NCBI GenBank assembly: GCA_005778315.1
Contig: SXOW01000364.1
Span: 1-15,060, forward strand
DNA: 15,060 nt
DNA from: Acidobacteriota bacterium
Lineage (GTDB): Bacteria > Acidobacteriota > Vicinamibacteria > Vicinamibacterales > UBA8438
Direction: 5' to 3'
Below, one piece after another: positions 7,442 to 15,060 of the stretch. The translations under genes and the position numbers were made by a program. Positions within the stretch are counted from its first letter, which is position 1. Every line of letters begins with the position of its first letter. The notes below the pieces were generated by a model. The model ran no database searches. It was given only the letters and a program-made list of their open reading frames with translations, and was not told where the DNA came from.

Positions 7442-7447
7442 GGAGGG
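7442..7447 (+). promoter_or_regulatory. Strong Shine-Dalgarno fixing the TPR gene start
   Basis: GGAGGG at 7442-7447 lies 8 nt before ATG 7456-7458. This is the best ribosome-binding site in the plus-strand pair and favours this ATG over the upstream in-frame TTG at 7414, which overlaps the mscS stop codon. Confidence 0.7.
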
Positions 7448-7455
7448 AGCGGCTC

Positions 7456-8076
7456 ATGATATTCACGATTGCGTTGATGTTGTTGGGGCAGGCTTCGGCG
7501 CCTGACATCGCGACCACTCGCCGGCTCTTCGAAGCCGGCCAGTACGAACAGGTCGTCTCCATCGCCCTTGGCGACGACAGCGCGCCGGCCGTGGTCTACC
7601 TGGTGGCCCAGAGTCAGGACCGACTGAAGCGGGATGCGGCAGCCCGTGAGACGTATGCCAGATTGCTCAGCCGTCCGGACACGGACCCCTGGCATCACGT
7701 GGGCCGATCCGCCGTGCTGCTGCTCGATGCCCGCCCAGGCCCGCCGGACGCCCCGCCAGCCGCGACGGTCGCGCAGGCGGTGGCCGCGGCCGAGCAGGCA
7801 TCGACGCTGAGCCCCGCTCTCCCGGAAGCGAAGTATCAACTGGGACTGTCCGAAGCTGAGCGCCGCGACTATGGCAAAGCGGCGCCGGCGTTCGAAGCGG
7901 CGATCGCGCTCGACCCCCAGCAAGCCTACGCGTACTACTTCGCGGGTCTCTCGTACTACGAAGGGAAGCGCATCGACCTGATGGCCAGGTACTTCGAATC
8001 GTTCCTCAAACTGGCGCCGAACGCGCCGGAACGCCCGCAGGTCGAATCGATCATGCGCACCGTCCGCGGCCGCTAG
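7456..8076 (+). CDS. Small exported tetratricopeptide-repeat (TPR) protein
   Basis: A 206-residue protein from ATG 7456. The N-terminus MIFTIALMLLGQASA is a short hydrophobic signal-like segment, so a periplasmic or membrane-tethered location is likely, though the signal is shorter and less basic than usual. The rest is helical with TPR character. Repeats are visible at about 17-48 (TTRRLFEAGQYEQVVSIAL), 47-77 (VYLVAQSQDRLKRDAAARET), 104-121 (partial), 122-154 (ALPEAKYQLGLSEAERRDYG, then AFEAAIALDP) and 157-189 (YAYYFAGLSYYEGKRIDLMA). A Pro-rich linker (94-102) splits the array. TPRs bind proteins; no enzyme motif is seen and the partner is unknown. It follows mscS by 38 nt and probably shares its transcript. 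It ends 13 nt from the convergent TamB-Omp85 fusion gene. Confidence 0.82.
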   Translation: MIFTIALMLLGQASAPDIATTRRLFEAGQYEQVVSIALGDDSAPAVVYLVAQSQDRLKRDAAARETYARLLSRPDTDPWHHVGRSAVLLLDARPGPPDAPPAATVAQAVAAAEQASTLSPALPEAKYQLGLSEAERRDYGKAAPAFEAAIALDPQQAYAYYFAGLSYYEGKRIDLMARYFESFLKLAPNAPERPQVESIMRTVRGR

Positions 8077-8089
8077 TCCACGCCCCGCC

Positions 8090-11000
8090 TTAGAAGGCTT
8101 GGCCGAGCGACGCAAACCAGCGTCCGCGTGGGTCGTTCTGGCTGCGCGACAGCGGCACACCGTAGTCCAGTCTGAACAGGCCGACGGGCGTCTCGGCGCG
8201 GACTCCGAGACCAAGGGCGACCTTGAGCGCGGTCAGCGACAGGTCTCCCACCCCGTCAAATACATTGCCGGCGTCGATGAAGCCCACGCCGCGGACGAGC
8301 CGCCAGATCGGCAGCCGGACCTCCTGGTTGAGGATCAACGAGGCCTGTCCGCCGGTCACATCCCCAAAGAAGCTGATCGGTCCAAGGCTGTCCTGGGAGT
8401 AGCCGCGAACGGTGTTGCCACCGCCGGCGAAGAATCGTTCGGAGGGGATCAACTCCTGGCCGAACCCGACACCAAGCCCAACACGCGCGGCGGATGCCAG
8501 CACGAGGCCGCCCGCCAGCGGGCGGAAGTAGTAGTGCTGGCCGACGTACTTGAGAAACCGCAAGTCGGAACCCAGGCTTTCGACGCCCCAGAGGAGGGTC
8601 GACGCATGAAACCACCCTCGGGTCGCGTCCAGCACGTCGTCGCGGCGCTCAAGGACGACACTCGTGTTCAGCCTCGCGATATCGACGGTGAGGTCGAACG
8701 AGAACGGCGCGGCCGGATCGAGATCCTTCTCGAACGTGTGATTCCGCTCGAGGTTGTAGCTGTAGGAGAACGTCATGCCCTCGGCCGGTCGGATCTGCTG
8801 CTCCAGCGTGAGTCGATGCCGATCGCTGAGGATGTCTCGCTCACTCCCGAGCGTCTCACGGAGGCGAGACACGAACAGGTTGGATGTCACGTCGCGTCCG
8901 AAGAACGAGGGGATCGACATGAATCCGCGGACCGCCTGCTGCACGGTGTCGGACCGAACGGATGCGCCGACACTGACGGCCCGACCAAACAGATTGCGGC
9001 GGGTCAGGTCGGCGACGGCTCCGAATTGCCCACGCGTACGGATTTCGCCGGCCGGGACACGCTCGTCAATCACCTGCAAGCCGTAGCGCAGTTGATAGAG
9101 CGGCCATGACTCCAACGTCACCTGGGCCGTTACCGGTTCATCCGCTGGGACCGTGTCGCCGGACGCGGGCGTTTTGGCCAGCGGGACCGCCACGATGTCG
9201 ACGCTGCGGAAAACGCCGGTGTCATACAAGCGCTTCCGCGCCAGATTCCACGCCGCCTGGTCGACGGGGGTCCCACTGGTCAGCTGCAGCGCCCGATCGA
9301 TCAGTCCGGCATGGGTCTGCTCCCCACCCACGACCTGCACGTCGCGTAGGAGCTGCCGGCGTCCTTCGTCCACGACGAGGCGAAGCGCCACCTGCCCGTC
9401 CTGGTCGGTCACGGACGCCTCGACTCGGACCCGCGCAGCGTTGAACCCCGCTCGACGATAGGCGACAAGCACGCGCGTGCGAACCACCTCGCCAAGGTTG
9501 GCCGTAAAGACCACGCCTGGCTCCACTCCGGCCACCTCGACCACCTGTTCAGCGCCCCACGCGACCACGCCGGCTACGACGACACCGGACACCACGAACG
9601 GCGGCCCCTCAACCAGTTCCACCGCCAGCACCGCGGTCTCCCCGTCGACCCGGACGGGGTCGAGACGCGCCGCAGCCTCGAGCCACCCCTGAGAGCGGTA
9701 GACGTCCTGCAGTCTGTCGACGAGCATGGTGCCACCGGCCCAGACATCGGCTTCGAGCTCCGGCGTGACGAGCGCCGCGAGGGTGTCGTCGGATAACACG
9801 TTGTTCCCGCTGAATCGGATGACGCGGTCGCGCACGCGGGGTCCGGAAGCCAGATCGAGCCGGATCCGCTTCTGGTCACCCTCATCGGTCGCCTCGATCG
9901 TCGCCGTGACCTCGGAGCGCGGATAGCCTTCACCGGCAAACCACCGTCGCGCGATCGCCGCCACCTCGTCGAGCAGGAACCCGTCGAACACCGAGCCGCG
10001 CCACGTCTCCTCAATCTCCTCGACCAATGACGCGGGCACCGAGTAGCCCCGCACGTCGACCACACACAGCGGACCGGCATCGATGTCCAGACCGAGCGCG
10101 ATCGTGGCGCCGTCCTCGCCAAGCGTCCGATCCGTGCGGATTCGGGCTTCCTGATAGCCGCGATCCCAGAGCGCCCGCTCAATGCGATCCCGACTGTCCT
10201 GCCACCCCAGAAAATCGAACGGCTGGCCTGCCTCGAGCTGGAGCAGGCGACGCACGTCCGGTTCAGCCAACCCCATCGCACCGGACAACTCGATGGCGGT
10301 CACTCGCGGCTGGACCCGCTCGACGGACCGCGTGGCACGCACCCGCTCCCCGCCGAAGGACACGGCGTGGCGGAACTCGTATGCCCGGTCGGTCTGATCA
10401 TCGATCACCAGCCGCAACTCGACATTGCGGCGGGGCACGTAGTTGACGATCCAGGTCAACAACCCGCTGCCACGCAGACTCTGGGACGCGACCAGTTCCG
10501 TTTGACGGTTGAGGTTCTTGCCCACCGTCACCCGGGTGCCCGGGTTCGTCTCACTCGCCACGAGACTGACGTCGAGGCCGCGATCCAGCCTGACCGTGTC
10601 GAGTCCGACCGTCCGACCGGCGACTCCCAGCGCTTCTCCAGACACGAGTCCAAGCGCCTGGTCCCGGGCCACCCTGCCCGGGGCACTTCCCGCCTCGTCC
10701 AGCGTGCGTCCTGTCAGCAGCAGCGACACGATGTCGCTCTCCGGGAGCCCCGAGGCAGTCTCCATCGTCGTGGTCAGCGTCTCTGCCGTCCCCTCGAACG
10801 TAATGGTGATCTCCTCATCGCCGACCCGTGTCCGCGCCGTAGCGTCGATCTCGGGAACGATGCCCTCCGGGTCTATGAAGTCGACCCGAGCCGACTCAAT
10901 CTCGAACGTGTTGCCACCGAGAAACACCTGTCCCCCGTCCCCCACGGTGGCCCGCCCCGTGAGGGCCGGTCGGGCCACCGTGCCCCTAACCCGCATGTCA

Positions 11001-14000
11001 GCGCCCAGGGTGCCGACGCCGTAGTTGTTGTTGACCAGCAGCTCTTCCTCCGTCAGCACCCGCAAGTCGAGACGAAGCCGCTCCAACCAGGACGGGTCCC
11101 CGGCCACCAGCGCCGGGGGTGGGCGCGACTCCAGGGCGGCCAGGAGCCCGCCGGCCGCGGTGATCGGTTCCCGGTAGTCGCCGCGGACCAGCGCGACGGT
11201 CCCCGACAAGACAGCTTCCTCCGGCTCGACGAGCAGGACCACGTCGGTGTCAATCTCTGTTCTGACGCCGGGCGGCAGTACCATCGCGATCGAGTCTCCG
11301 GTCAGCGAGACCTCGCCCTCCGGTTGGAACCCGGCGAATCGAATGACCCCCTCCATCGCGACCGGACCGCCATTCGCGGTGCCGGCGACCTCGACCATCC
11401 GCATCTCGGTGCCTTGGAACACCAGCGCACCGCTCAACCCGGACACCAGCAGCCGCGGGTCGGACACGCGGAGTTCAACTTGATCCAGTTCGATGACGCC
11501 ATCGAGCCGCGGTTCGGCCAGGGTCCCCCCCAGATCGGCGAGCAGAGTGGCGTTACCGCCGAGCGCAACGCCGTCGGTGAACGCGTTGATGACGCGGAGG
11601 TCGGCCGTAGCGCTGAGCGTCAAGTCCGCGCTCGGGACCGGGGTCAACGTGATGCCACCGCCCAGGGTGACGGTGGTGGCTGCATCGCCAATCTGCCAGG
11701 CGAAACCGTCCACCCCGATGCGCCCCGCGTCGAGCACAAAACGAGTCGGGCGCTGTTGGGTCACCGGCAGCCCGCCCAACTCGAGGTCGAGCGTGTCCAG
11801 CTGGAGCGTTCCCTGCAGGGCATCCAGTGCGAGACGGTCGGCCTGCAGGTCCACCGTCACCGCGACGGTGCCGACAAGCCCCTCCAGGGTGTCTGGGTCG
11901 ACCACACCCGCCAGCGCCGATGGCGTCAGACCTTCCACCCGTGCCGTCACGACGGCGCGACCTGAAGACGCCGCCGGATCGCCGACGCCGTTGGCCGTCG
12001 CCCAGTCTGGCAACCATGGCGCCAACAGCGGTGCCGGAATGAGCCCGGTCGCCGTCAACCGCGCCTCGGCGAAGCGTCCCCGCAGTTCCTCGACTCGAAG
12101 CCCGGCCGTCCCTAAGTCCGCGCGGAGGAATATCTCCGACAGAGGGGGCATTCCGGTGGACGACACCCCTGCGTCGTCCAGCACCAGCGACGCGGTGACC
12201 GTCGGCTCGACGACACTGCCCGTCGCGGCCAACTCCAGCTGAAACGAGCCAGAGAGCGTCGTCGCCCTCGACCGGCCGTCAGCACCCGCCGCGACGCCGT
12301 TCCCGACGAGGCGTCCCAGGTCGCCCAGATCCCCAGTCGCCGTCAGCCGGAGACCGGCCCCCGAGCCTGTGACATCCCCCAAGAGCCCAGCCCCGGTCAC
12401 GCGGGTCTCGTCCACGCGGAGATCCAAGTCGCTGACGGCGAGTTCACCCGCCCCGTATCTCAGTTCGACTGGGCGTTGAAGACGAACCGGGACCTCGGTG
12501 ATGCGCGCGTCCAGGTGCTGCAGATCGACGACAACGGTGGAGGCACCCAGGTCTGTCGCAGAGCCAGTCGCCTGCAGACTCAGTCCCACCGTGCCGGAGG
12601 CCCGCGCCGGATCCCACCCAGCCAGCGCACCGAGCTGTGTCAGATCGGCTTGACCCAGCGCCGCACGCATCTCATAGCGCCACTCGTCTGCCGGGCGCAG
12701 CTCGAGGTCCATCGACGCGGACAGGGACGGCACGACCGCGCGTAGCCGCCAACCCTCCGGGGCAATGACGACATCCTGTTCCAGGCGGTCGACGGTGTAG
12801 CCATCGAAGACCGGATTGTGCAGCACGATGCGTCCACTCGCCCGCGGCGCATCGAGCGTGCCCTCGCCTGTGACATCCAGGTCAACCTTGGCCTCGACGG
12901 GAAACCGGTCCTCCGATTCGGGGAGCCAGGGAGACAGTTGCACCCCACGACCACGGACCGACACGGTGTAACCGCCATCGGTGCCTAACCGACCCTCCAT
13001 CTGCAACCGCCCGTCGTCGTCCTGACTCGCGGTGAGGTCATTGATGACCAGTTCCGTGGGGGTCAGGGTCAGGTGTCCCTGAACGGCCTGGGCGCGTTGC
13101 CCCGCCAGCACCAGCGCTCGCGCGTCGAGCGTCGCGTCGAGCTTGGGCGTTGGCCACTGCCCGCTGATCACTCCGTCGAGCTCGACCGCACCTGCCGGCC
13201 GCCACCCGACCGGCACGCGCGCCTCGAACGTGCGCAGATCGGGAACGGTGATCCCCACGCGTCCCTCGACCTGCCGGGACACCGCGTCCATCGACACGGC
13301 GCCAGTGGACCGACTCCCCGCGATCTGCAGATCGACCGATTCGAGGCGCCACCGCTCTGTGTCAAGAGAGAAGCTCGTGTCGAGCGCGAACGGATCGTCG
13401 GAGTCGAGCGCACGCCCTCTGGCCTCCAAGACGCCGGCAAGCCGTGGTGCTTCCGGCGTACCGGCGATCGCCAGCGTCAGAGAGGCGGCTCCGGACAACG
13501 AGGCCTGGGGAGGGCCCGCGATACCCAACGACTCCAGGTCCGCCGCCAACTGACGCAAATCGGACACCTGCGCCTCGACCGCGCCTTGGAGATCCATCGA
13601 CGGCAGACCTGCCGCAGAGGGTGGCACGGCACCTGTCAGTTGCCCTGTCACGCTCGCGCTGCTCATGGTCAACGCGTCGACGTCAACCCTCCACTGGCCG
13701 GTCTCGGTCGCCGCGCGCAACCGTCCCCCGAGGCCGGTGGACACGCCGGTATGCGGCCGCAGCTGACTCTCCACGGCCACCACCCACTGCCGGGGGTCGT
13801 GATCCGGCCAGGAAGCACGAAGCGTGCCCGTCAGATGGGACGCGGCCGGGCTCGGAAGCGCGACGCCCATCGTGGTCGCCAGCAGGTCGGCGTCGATGTC
13901 CGTCCAGTCGAGGTCGAGTTCACCGCGGGTCTGAGGAGCGTCGACGGCGTCCAGAAAGGTCGCAACCCCGGCGCCCGACACGGCACCACCCGCAATCTCG

Positions 14001-14983
14001 GCCGCGAGTTGGGAGAGCGTGACCGTACGATCGGCAAGTGCGGCCTCCAACCGGACCGCACGTGCCTCGAACGCGTTCCACCGGAGCAGTGGAGCCTCGA
14101 CGACTGCGGTCCCGCGCGGATCCGCCGCGGAGCCGTCGAGTCGGCCAGACGCGACGAAGGCGCCGCCCCAGGTTGCCTCCGGGACCCACGTGGACAACAG
14201 GTCCAGGTCGGCGTCGACGCGATAGTCCAACGCGACGCCGGGGTCTCCCCCAGCAACCACCAGATCGCCGTCGACGCGGAGCCGGGCTTCCGGAGTGACC
14301 ATCTCCAGGTCGCCGATCGTGAGGGTGGACCCGTCAAACCCGAGCGCGACCGTCAACGGTTCGATGGCCGTCTCCTGGGAACCCCAGCTGACGGTGGTGG
14401 AACGGTCGAGCGTCAGGACGCCGCTGATGCGAGGCGCGCCATCGACATCGTTTGGATCGAGGTCTGGATCGAGCCGAAGATCCACCGGATCGACCGTCAC
14501 GCGAAGCGCGGTCGATTCGTCAACGACCGACACCGCCCCCCCACGCAGCGCAACAACGCCGAGCCGCCATGGCTCGTTGGCCACAGGGGCGGACGGGGAC
14601 GGGTCGCGGCCAAAATCCGGCAGGTTGGTGGTCCCGTCCGCCGCGCGGCGCACCGACACGACCGGCGCCACGGCGTCGATCAAGTCGATGGCGGGCTCTG
14701 CCAGCACGGCGGCCCAAGGCATATCGACGGTCACCGCCTCCACGGTCAGGAACGGCTCTCGTTCGTGACCTGTCGTCCACAGCGACACGCCGCGGAGACG
14801 GATGACCAGTGTGAACGGGTTGAGGGCTACCGACTCGACGCGTCCGGTGATGGCGAGATTTCGCTCAAGGGCCGTGAACGCCCAATCGGCGGCCGCGCGC
14901 GGCAGCCGTGCCGCCAGCCAGGCGGTGAGGACCAGGACCAGGAAGATCCCGCCCCAAACCGCCAGCTTGCGTCGGCTCACCAC
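8090..14983 (-). CDS. TamB/AsmA-like protein fused to a five-POTRA Omp85 (BamA/TamA-type) barrel
   Basis: One open frame of 2297 residues. Residues 7-27 form a membrane anchor after basic MVSRRK. Residues 28-1150 are beta-rich AsmA/TamB-like groove sequence with a recurring xPxLxGxL motif (e.g. APRLAGVLEARG, AEPRLDGVIELD, ARPALTGRATVGDGG). Residues about 1150-1545 match the TamB C-terminal DUF490 (ESDIVSLLLTGR near 1415-1426; VTVGKNLNRQTELVASQSL later). POTRA-like repeats follow at about 1559-1641, 1639-1717, 1716-1797, 1795-1878 and 1876-1961. The barrel (1962-2297) has RFFAGGGNTVRGY with Arg2193, FIDAGNVFD and a terminal Phe. TamB-type proteins are linked to lipid or protein delivery to the outer membrane, and Omp85 barrels insert outer-membrane proteins. 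The start is GTG 14981-14983 or the next GTG; AGAGG lies unusually close. An in-frame stop at 15050-15052 limits upstream extension. Each half is clear; which Omp85 subtype it is remains uncertain. Confidence 0.92.
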   Translation of the reverse strand: MVSRRKLAVWGGIFLVLVLTAWLAARLPRAAADWAFTALERNLAITGRVESVALNPFTLVIRLRGVSLWTTGHEREPFLTVEAVTVDMPWAAVLAEPAIDLIDAVAPVVSVRRAADGTTNLPDFGRDPSPSAPVANEPWRLGVVALRGGAVSVVDESTALRVTVDPVDLRLDPDLDPNDVDGAPRISGVLTLDRSTTVSWGSQETAIEPLTVALGFDGSTLTIGDLEMVTPEARLRVDGDLVVAGGDPGVALDYRVDADLDLLSTWVPEATWGGAFVASGRLDGSAADPRGTAVVEAPLLRWNAFEARAVRLEAALADRTVTLSQLAAEIAGGAVSGAGVATFLDAVDAPQTRGELDLDWTDIDADLLATTMGVALPSPAASHLTGTLRASWPDHDPRQWVVAVESQLRPHTGVSTGLGGRLRAATETGQWRVDVDALTMSSASVTGQLTGAVPPSAAGLPSMDLQGAVEAQVSDLRQLAADLESLGIAGPPQASLSGAASLTLAIAGTPEAPRLAGVLEARGRALDSDDPFALDTSFSLDTERWRLESVDLQIAGSRSTGAVSMDAVSRQVEGRVGITVPDLRTFEARVPVGWRPAGAVELDGVISGQWPTPKLDATLDARALVLAGQRAQAVQGHLTLTPTELVINDLTASQDDDGRLQMEGRLGTDGGYTVSVRGRGVQLSPWLPESEDRFPVEAKVDLDVTGEGTLDAPRASGRIVLHNPVFDGYTVDRLEQDVVIAPEGWRLRAVVPSLSASMDLELRPADEWRYEMRAALGQADLTQLGALAGWDPARASGTVGLSLQATGSATDLGASTVVVDLQHLDARITEVPVRLQRPVELRYGAGELAVSDLDLRVDETRVTGAGLLGDVTGSGAGLRLTATGDLGDLGRLVGNGVAAGADGRSRATTLSGSFQLELAATGSVVEPTVTASLVLDDAGVSSTGMPPLSEIFLRADLGTAGLRVEELRGRFAEARLTATGLIPAPLLAPWLPDWATANGVGDPAASSGRAVVTARVEGLTPSALAGVVDPDTLEGLVGTVAVTVDLQADRLALDALQGTLQLDTLDLELGGLPVTQQRPTRFVLDAGRIGVDGFAWQIGDAATTVTLGGGITLTPVPSADLTLSATADLRVINAFTDGVALGGNATLLADLGGTLAEPRLDGVIELDQVELRVSDPRLLVSGLSGALVFQGTEMRMVEVAGTANGGPVAMEGVIRFAGFQPEGEVSLTGDSIAMVLPPGVRTEIDTDVVLLVEPEEAVLSGTVALVRGDYREPITAAGGLLAALESRPPPALVAGDPSWLERLRLDLRVLTEEELLVNNNYGVGTLGADMRVRGTVARPALTGRATVGDGGQVFLGGNTFEIESARVDFIDPEGIVPEIDATARTRVGDEEITITFEGTAETLTTTMETASGLPESDIVSLLLTGRTLDEAGSAPGRVARDQALGLVSGEALGVAGRTVGLDTVRLDRGLDVSLVASETNPGTRVTVGKNLNRQTELVASQSLRGSGLLTWIVNYVPRRNVELRLVIDDQTDRAYEFRHAVSFGGERVRATRSVERVQPRVTAIELSGAMGLAEPDVRRLLQLEAGQPFDFLGWQDSRDRIERALWDRGYQEARIRTDRTLGEDGATIALGLDIDAGPLCVVDVRGYSVPASLVEEIEETWRGSVFDGFLLDEVAAIARRWFAGEGYPRSEVTATIEATDEGDQKRIRLDLASGPRVRDRVIRFSGNNVLSDDTLAALVTPELEADVWAGGTMLVDRLQDVYRSQGWLEAAARLDPVRVDGETAVLAVELVEGPPFVVSGVVVAGVVAWGAEQVVEVAGVEPGVVFTANLGEVVRTRVLVAYRRAGFNAARVRVEASVTDQDGQVALRLVVDEGRRQLLRDVQVVGGEQTHAGLIDRALQLTSGTPVDQAAWNLARKRLYDTGVFRSVDIVAVPLAKTPASGDTVPADEPVTAQVTLESWPLYQLRYGLQVIDERVPAGEIRTRGQFGAVADLTRRNLFGRAVSVGASVRSDTVQQAVRGFMSIPSFFGRDVTSNLFVSRLRETLGSERDILSDRHRLTLEQQIRPAEGMTFSYSYNLERNHTFEKDLDPAAPFSFDLTVDIARLNTSVVLERRDDVLDATRGWFHASTLLWGVESLGSDLRFLKYVGQHYYFRPLAGGLVLASAARVGLGVGFGQELIPSERFFAGGGNTVRGYSQDSLGPISFFGDVTGGQASLILNQEVRLPIWRLVRGVGFIDAGNVFDGVGDLSLTALKVALGLGVRAETPVGLFRLDYGVPLSRSQNDPRGRWFASLGQAF

Positions 14984-15060
14984 CTCTCGATGGTAGCAGG
15001 AGGGGGGATCAGTGTAAGGGCGGGGTTGTCCACACCAAGACGTTCGTACCTACACGACTC

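Noticed and set aside
7414..7455. TTG start adding 14 residues to the TPR protein
   Set aside because: It overlaps the mscS stop codon, has no ribosome-binding site and places an Arg-rich leader before the signal. ATG 7456 has a strong GGAGGG upstream.
10367..11965. Long open frame (532 codons) on the plus strand inside the fusion gene
   Set aside because: It is antisense to clear TamB-type coding sequence. Its predicted protein is low in hydrophobic structure and rich in R, H, Q and P, with no recognisable domain. This is typical of the antisense frame of a GC-rich gene.
15011..15038. Possible promoter for the giant gene (minus strand TTGGTG, 16 nt, TACACT)
   Set aside because: The -35 matches only 3 of 6 consensus bases and the -10 only 4 of 6. 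In this base composition such matches arise by chance, so I do not list it as a feature.

Overview
The window is high-GC, gene-dense bacterial DNA from a diderm (Gram-negative type) organism. It encodes an outer-membrane Omp85 barrel, a TamB-type periplasmic protein and several Sec/Tat-exported proteins. A PSCyt/DUF1592 haem protein followed by a DUF1552 protein and an exported ankyrin-repeat protein is typical of Acidobacteriota (especially Vicinamibacteria-like lineages) and related groups. I therefore infer an acidobacterium, with moderate confidence. No rRNA, tRNA, CRISPR array, insertion sequence or phage gene was seen.

Layout. At 2-262 (+) is the C-terminus of an acyl-CoA dehydrogenase, cut by the window edge. 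It overlaps tail-to-tail with a DUF4126 membrane protein (243-854, -). Upstream of DUF4126 on the same strand lies a compact gene set, read from 6178 down to 910: a large PSCyt/DUF1587-DUF1595-DUF1592-DUF1588-DUF1585 protein, a Tat-exported DUF1552 protein and an exported ankyrin-repeat protein, with gaps of only about 2-11 nt. A 312-bp divergent intergenic region (6179-6490), with a strong dyad near the DUF1592 start, separates this operon from a plus-strand pair: an MscS-family channel (6491-7417) and a small exported TPR protein (7456-8076). The rest (8090-14983, -) is one uninterrupted 2297-codon gene.

The giant gene is the most interesting item. Its first ~1558 residues are a TamB/AsmA-like protein: an N-terminal membrane anchor, a long beta-rich repeat region and a recognisable DUF490 C-terminus. 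Its last ~739 residues are an Omp85 protein: five POTRA-like repeats and a beta-barrel with the VRGY loop-6 motif and a terminal Phe. In most diderms these are two proteins, TamB in the inner membrane and periplasm and TamA (or BamA) in the outer membrane, which meet through the TamB C-terminus and a POTRA domain. Here they are joined in the order that keeps this topology, so one polypeptide could run from the inner to the outer membrane.

How the genes may work together: the DUF1592/DUF1552/ankyrin operon probably forms an exported haem-linked system whose substrate is unknown. The MscS/TPR pair and the TamB-Omp85 fusion belong to envelope physiology (osmotic safety valve; outer-membrane lipid or protein traffic). 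No single pathway joins all of them.
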